Both the position numbers and the translations under genes were made by a program. The notes beneath the pieces were generated by a model. That model was not told the DNA's origin. It did no database searches and saw only the letters and a program-made list of their open reading frames with translations. A stretch of DNA of 30,108 bases from Syntrophomonas sp. UBA4922 (GTDB taxonomy: Bacteria; Bacillota; Syntrophomonadia; Syntrophomonadales; Syntrophomonadaceae). The stretch lies in assembly GCA_002398825.1 (NCBI GenBank), contig DHBS01000017.1, forward strand, positions 14,534 through 44,641, in the 5' to 3' direction. The first letter of the stretch is position 1. Each line of letters opens with the position of its first letter. Positions 21,800 through 30,055 of this stretch are shown in pieces.

Positions 21800-22657
21800 C
21801 TATTCCGGCAAACGGCAGCCATAACGACGCACGTGTGTCCAGGCTCTGTATTCAGGGTCGTCGGGATTGGCAGTCAGTGCGTCAGCTTCATTCAGGTACT
21901 TTTTTACTATGCCCTTTTGTTTATAAAGAGCCCGGTCTTTGCCAATCGGGCATACTTTAATGCAAATTCCACAGGGATAGCACCTTTGTTTGACCAGCTC
22001 AATGTGCTGATCTATGCAGAGATTGACATCGTAATCCCCGCGAATCTGGTCATCGCGTGCTTTAAGCGCATCCTTGGGACAGCATTTTGCACAGGCATTG
22101 CATTTGATACAGAGGTCCTTGTCCATCACCGGTTCACCCTGCAGCTCAGCGGCGGTCAGCACCGATACGAAGCGCACCCGGGGCCCGTATTCCGGAGTGA
22201 GCAAATTATGGCTGAGTCCGATAGTGCCCAATCCGGCATATCTGGCGGCGGTGGTGTGGCCAAAGGCGGCATAAGGCTTTTTCTTGAGGGCGCTGAGACT
22301 GCCGTAGCCGTCGCGGGTAAAGAAATATGAAGCCATGCCCCGGCGGTTGAGAAAGCGGGTCAGATTAAAAGCAATACCATCCAATTCCTGATTACAGGCG
22401 GTATAGAGCTCCTTGTGCAGGAAGGAAGGAGTGGTCTCCACAATCGGCAAAGGCATGCTCATGCCGATCACTATGACCGTTTTAGCCGGGGGGAAAAGGC
22501 TCTGCGGACGAAATTCCAGCGGTACCTCATCATAATCATCCCAGCGCTGCACCGGGGCAAAGCCGATCAAATCTGCACCGTGCTCCCGGCAGAACTCGAT
22601 CACCTGTGAACGCAGATCTTCATTTGACCGGGCCAGGTCAGGGGTATCAAGCTGCAT
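21800..22657 (-). CDS. QueG-like double [4Fe-4S] protein
   Basis: A 285-residue protein. The N-terminal part (VIEFCREHGADLIGFAPV, PPAKTVIVIGMSMP, FLNRRGMASYFF, AAARYAGLGTIGL-type region) resembles epoxyqueuosine reductase QueG, which uses a corrinoid and two [4Fe-4S] clusters to reduce epoxyqueuosine in tRNA. The C-terminal part has two clusters of cysteines: CIKCNACAKCCPKDA and a later CYPCGICIKVCP. Many relatives in Clostridia are paralogs with no known substrate. The short C terminus lacks QueG's HEAT-like end. I choose ATG 22657: AAAGGATG sits eight bases upstream, while ATG 22666 overlaps it. It is directly followed by the cupin gene and divergent from the corrinoid operon, which fits a corrinoid-using enzyme, by inference. 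Confidence 0.8.
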   Translation of the reverse strand: MQLDTPDLARSNEDLRSQVIEFCREHGADLIGFAPVQRWDDYDEVPLEFRPQSLFPPAKTVIVIGMSMPLPIVETTPSFLHKELYTACNQELDGIAFNLTRFLNRRGMASYFFTRDGYGSLSALKKKPYAAFGHTTAARYAGLGTIGLSHNLLTPEYGPRVRFVSVLTAAELQGEPVMDKDLCIKCNACAKCCPKDALKARDDQIRGDYDVNLCIDQHIELVKQRCYPCGICIKVCPIGKDRALYKQKGIVKKYLNEADALTANPDDPEYRAWTHVRRYGCRLPE

Positions 22658-22775
22658 ATGATACATCCTTTCACAGCATCATCAATAGCGAAGTCTATAT
22701 ACTTATTTTGATTTATTCATAAATGTTTGGCAAGTTAGAGAGGCTATGGCGATGCTAAATATTTACAGCGCTCCA

Positions 22776-22856
22776 GGCTGAAATGCGGGCTTTTAAGCAC
22801 CCGGCCCTCAGCCCTCCCGGGGACATGTTGTCAAAGTGCAATGCTTTGCAATAAAA
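22776..22856 (+). promoter_or_regulatory. structured leader of the corrinoid-transport operon, class unknown
   Basis: GGCTGA (22776-22781) pairs with TCAGCC (22808-22813), enclosing CGGG (22786-22789) with CCCG (22800-22803). Then TGCAATGCTTTGCA (about 22838-22851) is a small hairpin followed by ATAAAA. I see no B12 box (GCCACTG) and none of the other usual cobalamin riboswitch segments, so this is not called a riboswitch. Confidence 0.35.
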
Positions 22857-22917
22857 TGGGGAGGTAAGGTCCGGGAATCAGAAAAACCTATATTTTTGGG
22901 GGAAGGGGAGACGAGGC

Positions 22918-23868
22918 GTGTATTTTAGATGGCAAAAAACCGGTTGTGTTCTATTGCTGTTGCTACTCATGGCGGGATTGGCAGGCTGCCAGAAGATTCA
23001 ACCGCAACCCCAGGCGAATGATAACCAGGGTGTGGCTTACCCCATGGCTATCACCGATGATGCCGGGAGGGTAGTTACCCTGGACAAACAACCGTTAAGG
23101 ATAGTTTCGCTTTCGCCCAGTCATACCGAGGTACTTTTTGCATTAGGGCTGGGGGATCGCATAGTAGGGGTTACCACTTACTGCGACTATCCTGAAGAAG
23201 CTCTGGATAAGCCTAAGATCGGAGGATTCTCTACGCCCAGCGTGGAAAAAATTATTGAGGCCAGGCCGGATATGGTATTGGCCGGTGATATGCACCAGCA
23301 GGCTGTAACCGCACTTGAAGCGGTAAATATCAAAGTTCTGGTATTCAGTCCCAATACCATGGAGGAAATCTTCTCCACCATCACCGCCATAGGAAGAGCT
23401 GCAGGAGAACAGCAGACCACCCAAAACCTGGTAGGGAGCCTGCAGCAGCGCGTATCCGGCGTTGCCGCCAAAATAGCACAGGCCCAGGGTCCCAAGCCCC
23501 GGGTATTTTACGAAGTGTGGCATGAACCGCTTATGAGCGCCTCGCAAAACACCTTGATCGGAGAACTGATCACCCTGTCCGGGGGGGAGAATATTATCGG
23601 CGCCTCCGCTGATCTGTATCCAATGATTAACGAAGAGATCATATTGGACAAAAATCCTGATATAATGATGCACTCGTACGGCCATGGAGACAACGAAAAC
23701 CCCACTGTCGAGCAGATTTTAAACCGCCCCGGCTGGCAGCACCTCAACTTTGTGCAGAATAAAAAAGTGGTCGGCCTGGAGGCCAACCTGGTCAATCGTT
23801 ACGGACCCAGGTCCGTTGATGCTCTGGAACTCGTAGCTCAGGCCGTACATCCGGAACTGTTCAATTAG
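22918..23868 (+). CDS. btuF: BtuF-like corrinoid-binding lipoprotein of an ABC importer
   Basis: A 316-residue exported substrate-binding protein. It starts at GTG 22918 (AAGGGGAG upstream) with a signal peptide VLLLLLLMAGLAGC whose Cys24 is the lipid-bearing residue. The type III binding-protein fold is shown by PLRIVSLSPSHTEVLFALG, VGVTTYCDYP, the helix EKIIEARPDMVLAG, and EVWHEPLMSA near the hinge, the wording usual for BtuF and cobalamin-type receptors. It captures cobalamin or cobinamide outside the membrane and hands it to the permease at 23881. The cobU gene downstream in the same unit supports a corrinoid rather than an iron-siderophore substrate. Confidence 0.85.
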   Translation: MYFRWQKTGCVLLLLLLMAGLAGCQKIQPQPQANDNQGVAYPMAITDDAGRVVTLDKQPLRIVSLSPSHTEVLFALGLGDRIVGVTTYCDYPEEALDKPKIGGFSTPSVEKIIEARPDMVLAGDMHQQAVTALEAVNIKVLVFSPNTMEEIFSTITAIGRAAGEQQTTQNLVGSLQQRVSGVAAKIAQAQGPKPRVFYEVWHEPLMSASQNTLIGELITLSGGENIIGASADLYPMINEEIILDKNPDIMMHSYGHGDNENPTVEQILNRPGWQHLNFVQNKKVVGLEANLVNRYGPRSVDALELVAQAVHPELFN

Positions 23869-23880
23869 GGAATATGATGG

Positions 23881-24921
23881 ATGCAGCATAAAAAACCTAT
23901 TTCCATAATTATCGGCCTCCTGGCACTGTCCTTGATAATATTGATGTTAATCGGCATCGGCATTGGCGCGGTTTGGATTCCGCCCGCTGAAGTGCTGAGC
24001 CTGATAAACGGTCATTTAAATGGTTCCAGCAGCAGTTACAGCGGGCAGATGCAATCACATGACATCATAATTTGGAGTATACGCTTTCCACGGGTCTTGC
24101 TGGGGGCAATGGTGGGCGTCTGTTTATCGGTAGCCGGGGCCATTTTTCAGGGCCTGTTCCGCAATCCCATGGCCGATCCCTATGTGATCGGGGTTTCCTC
24201 AGGCGCCGCCCTGGGTGCCGTGGCTGCTATTCTGCTCCTGGGGAGCCTCGGTCTGAAGTACAGCTATAGCATTCCGGCCTTTGCTTTTGTCTGTGCGGTG
24301 TTGACCATTCTTTTGGTCTACAGCCTGGCCCGCACCGGAGGCAAGGTGCCGGTAATGACCTTGCTCCTGGCCGGTATAGCGGTAAATTCATTCTTGTCCG
24401 CTCTGCAGTCTCTGGCCATGTTTTATAGTGGTGATCAAATGCATCAGGTGGTTTTCTGGCTTTTGGGGGGATTTTCCAGCCGGGGTTGGGAATATATCTG
24501 GATGTTCATGCCTTATGCTGTGATCGGTACCGCCATTGCGTTTCTATATACCCGTGAACTGAACGGAATGCTGATTGGTGAGGAACAAGCCCAGCATCTG
24601 GGTATTGACGTTGAAAGAGTCAAAGTGATGCTGCTCATAGCTGCGGCCTTGCTTATCGGGGCATCCGTATCAGTGTCCGGACTGATTGGCTTTGTGGGGT
24701 TAATAATACCTCATGTGGTGAGACTAATTATTGGACCCGACCACCGGGTCTTGCTTCCCATGGTCGCTCTGACCGGCGCTGTCTTTATGGTGGGAGCGGA
24801 TATCATCGCCCGAACCGTAATAGCCCCGGAGGAACTGCCGGTAGGGGTAGTTACTGCGCTGATAGGCGGGCCTTTCTTTATATATTTGTTGCGAGGCCAA
24901 AAATCATCTTTGTATAAATAG
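23881..24921 (+). CDS. btuC: BtuC/FecCD-family ABC permease
   Basis: A 346-residue integral membrane protein of the FecCD family with about ten membrane helices. Conserved features: the signature IRFPRVLLGAMVGVCLSVAGAIFQGLFRNPMADPYVIGVSSGAALGA after the first helix (residues 62-108), REL-L-GEEQAQHLGIDVERVK (the cytoplasmic coupling region) and LIGFVGLIIPHVVRLIIGPDHR. It forms the channel for corrinoid import with the lipoprotein before it and the ATPase after it. Start ATG 23881 comes 13 bases after the previous stop with a weak ribosome binding site (GGGAATATGATGG), suggesting translational coupling to btuF. Confidence 0.9.
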   Translation: MQHKKPISIIIGLLALSLIILMLIGIGIGAVWIPPAEVLSLINGHLNGSSSSYSGQMQSHDIIIWSIRFPRVLLGAMVGVCLSVAGAIFQGLFRNPMADPYVIGVSSGAALGAVAAILLLGSLGLKYSYSIPAFAFVCAVLTILLVYSLARTGGKVPVMTLLLAGIAVNSFLSALQSLAMFYSGDQMHQVVFWLLGGFSSRGWEYIWMFMPYAVIGTAIAFLYTRELNGMLIGEEQAQHLGIDVERVKVMLLIAAALLIGASVSVSGLIGFVGLIIPHVVRLIIGPDHRVLLPMVALTGAVFMVGADIIARTVIAPEELPVGVVTALIGGPFFIYLLRGQKSSLYK

Positions 24922-24963
24922 ATTAAGAGATGATCCTGCTGTGTATAAAAGGGAGTGAGCATA

Positions 24964-26229
24964 GTGATCGTGGATGTTTTGGGAGTGACCTGCGGGTACG
25001 GATCTTCGACGGTGCTGTCGGATGCCACCTTGCAGGTGTCCAAAGGCGAGTTTTTAGGCATTGTCGGGCCAAACGGTTCCGGCAAATCCACTCTTTTAAA
25101 GGCCATGAGCCGGGTGCTCCCGCCTCTTCATGGCCGCATTCTGCTCCAGGAAGAAGATATTTATAAAATGCGTCCCGCCCGGGCGGCCCGTCACCTGGCC
25201 GTTGTGCCCCAGGAGGCTGGCCTGGATTTCCCATTTACAGTAGAAGCCGTGGTGATGATGGGCCGCATTCCACATTTAAAACGTTTTCAGAGAGAAGGCC
25301 CGCAGGATCGTGAAATTGTCTGTGAGGCTTTGCGCCGGACCAATACTCTTGATCTGGCGCAGCGGCTGGTCACGGAATTGAGCGGGGGGGAAAAACAGCG
25401 AGTCCTCATAGCCCGGGCTCTAGCTCAGGAACCTCAGGTATTGTTTTTAGATGAGCCCACTTCTTTTTTAGATTTGAATTACCAGATCGAAATAATGGAA
25501 CTATTGAATAAGCTGCGTTTTGAAGAAGGTCTCACTGCGGTGATGGTGGTTCATGACCTCAATCTGGCTTCACAATACTGCGATAATCTTTTGGTGTTAA
25601 AAGAAGGCAAAATATTTACGGCAGGCCGTCCGGCCCAGGTTCTAACCGAAGAACTGATCAAAGAGGTTTATGGCTGTGAGGTAAAAGTGGAACAACGCCA
25701 CCCCGGGGGCAGGCCGATGCTGTTCATTCAGCCTTTGATTCACCGTCCCAATACCACTCATTATCGGGTCCATGTAGTTGGGGGCGGGGGATCCTGCGGA
25801 CTGCTGTTCCATTATCTTCAGGAACAAGGCTGGGAGGTCAGCGCCGGGGTCATTAATATCGGCGATTCCGACTGGCAGGAAGCCAAGCGGCAGGGTTTCA
25901 GCGTGGTTGAAGCAGCCCCCTTCAGTGAGATCGGCCTGGAGGAGGATCGACTTAACCGCCAGGCTATGCTCAAGGCTGATTATACCATTCTGCCTCCCAT
26001 TCCATTTGGCAGCGGCAACCTGCCCAATCTGAAAGCGGTCCTGGAAATGGCTGAACGCGGGGCTCCAGTCATAGTTATCGATGAAGGGTCCATTGCAGAG
26101 CGGGATTACACCGGCGGGGAAGCTTCCCAAATATATAAAAAGCTGTTGCAGAGCCAGGTTCATCTGGTTGAGAGTGCCGAACAGGCTATGGCGGTTATGG
26201 AAAGAGAGGCAGATGGTGTTGAGCAATAA
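24964..26229 (+). CDS. btuD: BtuD-like ABC ATPase with a fused C-terminal domain
   Basis: The protein has 421 residues if it starts at GTG 24964 (GGGAG eight bases upstream); GTG 24955 is an alternative with no space for a binding site. The ABC domain (about 1-255) has Walker A GPNGSGKST, Q-loop VPQE, signature ELSGGEKQR, Walker B VLFLDEPTS and H-loop VVHDLN. Residues 262-421 are an added domain: VHVVGGGGSCGLLFHYLQEQ reads as a Rossmann glycine loop, followed by GVINIGDSDWQEAK and a PVIVIDEGS strand. Normal BtuD has about 250 residues. The added part may bind the corrinoid or a nucleotide or sense it; unknown. It overlaps cobU by 17 bases. Confidence 0.88.
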   Translation: MIVDVLGVTCGYGSSTVLSDATLQVSKGEFLGIVGPNGSGKSTLLKAMSRVLPPLHGRILLQEEDIYKMRPARAARHLAVVPQEAGLDFPFTVEAVVMMGRIPHLKRFQREGPQDREIVCEALRRTNTLDLAQRLVTELSGGEKQRVLIARALAQEPQVLFLDEPTSFLDLNYQIEIMELLNKLRFEEGLTAVMVVHDLNLASQYCDNLLVLKEGKIFTAGRPAQVLTEELIKEVYGCEVKVEQRHPGGRPMLFIQPLIHRPNTTHYRVHVVGGGGSCGLLFHYLQEQGWEVSAGVINIGDSDWQEAKRQGFSVVEAAPFSEIGLEEDRLNRQAMLKADYTILPPIPFGSGNLPNLKAVLEMAERGAPVIVIDEGSIAERDYTGGEASQIYKKLLQSQVHLVESAEQAMAVMEREADGVEQ

Positions 26230-26797
26230 AGGCCTCATCATGGTTACTGGAGCCGCCCGCAGCGGGAAAAGCCATTTCGCGGAGCTCTGGGCGCGTAATG
26301 TAGCAGAATCAGTATATTTTATAGCCACCTGCGTCCCTCAGGATGAAGAGATGCTGGTCAGGGTGGAGCATCACCGCCAACGGCGCCCTGCTGCCTGGGT
26401 TACTATTGAGGAGGCGCTGGATCCTGCACAGGCCATAGCAGAATATGATGCCCCTGAGCGGGTATTTATTCTGGACTGCCTTACACTGCTGGTCACCAAT
26501 TGGCTGCTGGGTCGGGAGAGCACTGCTTACCAGCAGGAGATCCTGCAGCGTGTGGAAAGACTGGCTAAAACCGCTCAAAATGCTAGAGCCAAGGTGATAA
26601 TCGTCACCAACGAAGTGGGGTGGGGGATAGTCCCGGCTGACCGGCTGTCCCGCGACTATCGCGATGTTTTGGGACGGGCTAATCAGATCATGGCCGCTTA
26701 TGCTGATGAGGTGTACTTGATGGTGTCGGGGCTGGCGCTGGAATTGAAAACCCTGAGCACTCCGCTAAATACGGCAGGCAAATTGGCGGCCGAATAA
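26213..26797 (+). CDS. cobU: adenosylcobinamide kinase / guanylyltransferase
   Basis: A 194-residue bifunctional enzyme that phosphorylates adenosylcobinamide and then forms adenosylcobinamide-GDP in cobalamin salvage. The P-loop GAARSGKS lies at residues 13-20; H54 in EHHRQRRP corresponds to the guanylylated histidine region; VTNEVGWGIVP and the DRLSRDYRDVLG helix are family hallmarks. Start ATG 26213 has GAGAGG just upstream and overlaps the end of the ATPase gene, giving coupling. The longer frame from 26081 is the other reading of the ATPase gene and is not used. With btuFCD it makes a corrinoid uptake-and-salvage unit; cobS, cobT and cobC are not in the window. Confidence 0.93.
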   Translation: MVLSNKGLIMVTGAARSGKSHFAELWARNVAESVYFIATCVPQDEEMLVRVEHHRQRRPAAWVTIEEALDPAQAIAEYDAPERVFILDCLTLLVTNWLLGRESTAYQQEILQRVERLAKTAQNARAKVIIVTNEVGWGIVPADRLSRDYRDVLGRANQIMAAYADEVYLMVSGLALELKTLSTPLNTAGKLAAE

Positions 26798-26806
26798 ATC
26801 GCCATG

Positions 26807-28207
26807 CTAAGCGGAGGCACTGAAAGGCAGGGTAATCTCCACAATAGCGCCTCCCTCAGGTCGATTGCCGAGGCTGATCTCGCCGTGCTGGGATTCGACT
26901 ATGATCTTGGCGATGGATAACCCTAAACCGGTGTGGCCCTGGGGACCTTTGTAAAAATAATCAAAAGCGTGTTTCAAATCCTGGGCAGTGAACCCCGGCC
27001 CATCATCCTCAATGTGTATGTTGACGGATTTATCAGGCAGTATTCGAGCCTTAACCCAAACCTGAGTCTGGGCGTGGCGGATTGCATTAGCCAATATGTT
27101 GCCGAAGAGGCGCCGCAGCTGTTCAGGGTCTGAAATGATCTCCAGTACGGGAATATCTGCTGTCACAGCAATGGCATTTTCCGCTGCATACCCGTTAAGG
27201 GACTCCATGGTAGTGGCCAGAATCTGTCCAAGATTACAGTGCTGCAAGGTATTTTTGCCTTCACTGAATTGGAACCGGGTGATATTAATCATCTCATCCA
27301 CGATTGATTTTAAACGCTGGCATTCCCGGGAGATTACTTCCAATCCCTGAGCGGCCTGGGGACCAGTCAATATCCCGTCTCTTATACCTTCCGCGTATCC
27401 TTGTATGCTCATTAACGGGGTTTTCAACTCATGAGAAGTGCTCTGGAAAAAGTGCCTGAATCCCGAGTCATAGCGTTCCAGCTGCACCGCCATCTCATTG
27501 AAGGTTTGTGCCAGCTCTGAAAGTTCGTCGTCTGATTTGGGGTCCAGGCGCACGTCAAAGCGGCGCTGGGCAATGGCTTTGGCGTATTCGCGCAGAGAAT
27601 TGATAGGTTTTATTATTTGACGGCTTAGCAGTAGGGCTACCGGTATGGCCACTGCCATGGCTATTACCAGGCTTTTAAAAAGCAAGGCAATGATATCGCG
27701 GTTTAATGCTTCCAGTGCGCTGATCTCCGCAAAAGTGATCACACTGCCCTTGATGTTTCCCCCTTTGGGGACGATGTGTTCTTGAACCGCGATGAAGGTG
27801 CCGCTTTGATAAATATGGAAAGCTGCCTGATCTGGCGGTGAAACAATGCCCCATTTAGGCAATACCTCCATAAAATTAGTTCCGACTGTGTATTTATCGC
27901 TGCTGCTATAGATAATGATCTTTTGGGGATTTGTAATCAGGTAGTCGCTTTCCACCGGTCGTCCGGAAAAGAACAATGATATCTGTTGTTGGCCGAGCCG
28001 CTCCTGTGGCAGCCCTAATTCAGGGCTGTGTATAGCCAGAGCCATGGCAATTGTCTTGCTCTGTTTGCTTAACCCCATCACCGCCCGGCGTTCCAGATCC
28101 TTATACATAATGGAATGAAAGGCCAGGGCAGTTATGGCGATACTGCATAACACCACAATAAAATAAGTTAATAATATGCGGCTGGTTATGCTGTTAAATT
28201 TAATCAT
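26807..28207 (-). CDS. sensor histidine kinase of a two-component system
   Basis: A membrane kinase of 466 residues from ATG 28207. Membrane helices lie near residues 12-32 and 175-195, with a sensor region of about 140 residues between them on the outside. A HAMP linker (about 197-245), a HisKA domain with H259 in FFQSTSHELKTPLMSIQGYAEG, and a HATPase domain with NILANAIRHAQ, DDGPGF and GLGLSIAK follow in order. The start ATG overlaps the end of the response regulator gene (DD-stop shares GATGATTAA), so the two are made together. Its stop is nine bases from the convergent cobU stop. The outer loop is novel to me, so the signal it senses is unknown; the efflux genes upstream suggest an envelope or drug cue. 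Confidence 0.92.
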   Translation of the reverse strand: MIKFNSITSRILLTYFIVVLCSIAITALAFHSIMYKDLERRAVMGLSKQSKTIAMALAIHSPELGLPQERLGQQQISLFFSGRPVESDYLITNPQKIIIYSSSDKYTVGTNFMEVLPKWGIVSPPDQAAFHIYQSGTFIAVQEHIVPKGGNIKGSVITFAEISALEALNRDIIALLFKSLVIAMAVAIPVALLLSRQIIKPINSLREYAKAIAQRRFDVRLDPKSDDELSELAQTFNEMAVQLERYDSGFRHFFQSTSHELKTPLMSIQGYAEGIRDGILTGPQAAQGLEVISRECQRLKSIVDEMINITRFQFSEGKNTLQHCNLGQILATTMESLNGYAAENAIAVTADIPVLEIISDPEQLRRLFGNILANAIRHAQTQVWVKARILPDKSVNIHIEDDGPGFTAQDLKHAFDYFYKGPQGHTGLGLSIAKIIVESQHGEISLGNRPEGGAIVEITLPFSASA

Positions 28208-28874
28208 CAAGACGATACCCGTATCCCCAAATGGTTTTGATATTCACCTGAGACTCATGTTCGCGCAGCTTCTTGCGCAGTCTCTTGACCAGGTCGTCTA
28301 CCGCCCTGGTCCCGCCGACGTAATCATAGCCCCATACCCGGTCCAATAACTCCTGGCGCGTAAAGGTGCGCTGGGGCTGTTCTACCAGCAAAAGCAATAA
28401 TTCATACTCTTTGGGAGTCAGCATCATTTCTCTGCCGTTAACCATTATGCGCCGATCTGTGGGGTAGATGGCGAGATTATCTATCATCTGGGTTAAACTG
28501 GCGCCTGCCCCCAGGGAAGAGCGCCTGAAAAGGGAGCGCACCCGGGCCACAAGTTCGCGCGGGCTGAAAGGTTTGGCCATGTAATCATCCCCGCCTAACT
28601 CCAAGCCCAGTATCCGGTCGACCTCTTCTCCCCGCGCCGAGATAAAAATCACCGGTACACCGCTGCGGCTGCGGATCTCCTGGCAGAAATCCAATCCGTC
28701 CCTCCCGGGGAGCATGATATCGAGGATGAACATATCCGGATAACCCGATTGCAGCCGGACCAAAACCTCTTCAACCGAAGCGAAGGTCTCAACCTGATAG
28801 CCTTCCCGCGCCAGGTACTGGCTGAGGATATAGCGTATATTCTCTTCATCATCAACTACGAAAATGGACCGCAA
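28200..28874 (-). CDS. OmpR/PhoB-family response regulator
   Basis: A 224-residue DNA-binding regulator. The receiver domain has D8, D9, the phosphoacceptor D52 in MFILDIMLPG, S79 and K101 in YMAKPF. The winged-helix domain (about 127-224) has LTPKEYELLLLLVEQPQRTFTRQELLDRVWGYDY and KLRKKL, ending IKTIWGYGYRLDD. Start is TTG 28874, six bases after GGAGGAG. It overlaps the kinase gene, its cognate partner. It follows the TolC-like gene by 61 bases with no terminator seen, so the efflux genes and the two-component system likely share a transcript and may form a feedback loop. Confidence 0.93.
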   Translation of the reverse strand: MRSIFVVDDEENIRYILSQYLAREGYQVETFASVEEVLVRLQSGYPDMFILDIMLPGRDGLDFCQEIRSRSGVPVIFISARGEEVDRILGLELGGDDYMAKPFSPRELVARVRSLFRRSSLGAGASLTQMIDNLAIYPTDRRIMVNGREMMLTPKEYELLLLLVEQPQRTFTRQELLDRVWGYDYVGGTRAVDDLVKRLRKKLREHESQVNIKTIWGYGYRLDD

Positions 28875-28935
28875 AACCGACTCCTCCCGCTATTTGGCTG
28901 CTATACTCCTAACCGGCTTGAAGGCATCCCGGGAA

Positions 28936-30042
28936 TCAAGACGCCCAGGGCTTCTCAAAAGCCATTTTGGACAGGATATGCTGGTGCTTGAGTGCATTAA
29001 GCGAACGAAGGGCGTTGTCCCCTGCGATCTCCGCTGCCATTAAATCACCCCGGGCTATTAATCCTAGATTAAACTGTAAGGTTTTATAACGCAAATCTTC
29101 CTGAGCTGTCTGGCAGGTCTGTTCGGCCTGCCGGTATTGGGATTCCAGCTGTACGGTTTTGTAATAATTTGATTCTATATTTTGAATAATCTGTATCTTA
29201 GTGTCACTGGTGTTGATTTTGGTTATTGACAGGCTGTTTTCCTGAACTTCATTGGGCTGTAAAGAAGAACCGGACAGAGGAGCCAACAAATTCTGCAGTT
29301 CAGCTTTTTCAAGGTTTTTTTCAGCCAGCCATAGCTCGGGGCTGTCGTTCAAGATCCTGGTAATCTCCTGTTGCAGGTTGTCAACCTGCAGGGGATTGAA
29401 GGCTGAATCATCGACTAAAACCGGCCGCTCCGTCGAGGACTGGCCGATGGCGTTATTCAGCTTTATGTAGGCTTGTTCCAGGTCGGTTTGGCTTTCCGCC
29501 ACCAGGGTCTGTTTCTGGCTGTAATCAATCTGAGCATTGTTTAGCTCCAGCTTGCTGATCAAGCCCAGCTCAAAACGGGCCAAAGCCTCCTGGCACTGAT
29601 GATTGCTTTGTGCCCGGTTCTGCTGGGCTTGCTTTAATGCATCCTCTGCCAGCAAAACATCAAAATATTTTTGATAGATATCCTTTATCACCTTATCAGC
29701 GGTAACAATCCTGGACTTCTTGGACTGCTGCCAGGCGATATCACTTTCGATCAGGTTTAAATAGGCATTGGCATCGTCCTGGTAGGTGCCGTCGGCAGGG
29801 ACATAAAATACGCTGGCTGCGGCCTTATCCCGCAGCAGTTCATTGCTCTCAATCTGATAATCCGCTATCTTAACGCTGCTGCTATGCTTTAGGCCTTTTT
29901 CCACGGCCTGTGTCAGCGTCAGAACGGGTTGTTCCTGCTCCGGGGAAGGTTCTTCTCCCAAAACGGAAGCTGGCCAGGACCAGCAGGAAACCGTTAACGT
30001 CAGGGCTGCCAATATGGCGGTCAATATCCGACCCGCTTGCAT
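28936..30042 (-). CDS. TolC-family outer-membrane-efflux-like protein
   Basis: A 368-residue protein with a signal peptide (residues 1-29: RILTAILAALTLTVSCWSWPAS) starting at ATG 30042, seven bases after AAAGGAGG; the TTG at 30063 is within the upstream gene's end region. The mature part is a long coiled-coil repeat with TolC-type pairs such as LTLTQAVEKGLKHSSSVKIADYQIES, then ELGLISKLELNNAQIDYSQ and FNLGLIARGDLMAAEIAGDNALRSLNAL, the second repeat. In Gram-negatives TolC lies in the outer membrane; in Firmicutes such proteins are exported and may be anchored to the wall. It is short of the usual 430-480 residues. It follows a MacB-like permease and precedes the two-component genes. Confidence 0.82.
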   Translation of the reverse strand: MQAGRILTAILAALTLTVSCWSWPASVLGEEPSPEQEQPVLTLTQAVEKGLKHSSSVKIADYQIESNELLRDKAAASVFYVPADGTYQDDANAYLNLIESDIAWQQSKKSRIVTADKVIKDIYQKYFDVLLAEDALKQAQQNRAQSNHQCQEALARFELGLISKLELNNAQIDYSQKQTLVAESQTDLEQAYIKLNNAIGQSSTERPVLVDDSAFNPLQVDNLQQEITRILNDSPELWLAEKNLEKAELQNLLAPLSGSSLQPNEVQENSLSITKINTSDTKIQIIQNIESNYYKTVQLESQYRQAEQTCQTAQEDLRYKTLQFNLGLIARGDLMAAEIAGDNALRSLNALKHQHILSKMAFEKPWAS

Positions 30043-30055
30043 AGGAAAACCTCCT

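Noticed and set aside
22667..22917. Cobalamin riboswitch before btuF.
   Set aside because: No GCCACTG B12 box or accompanying conserved segments were found on either strand of the leader.
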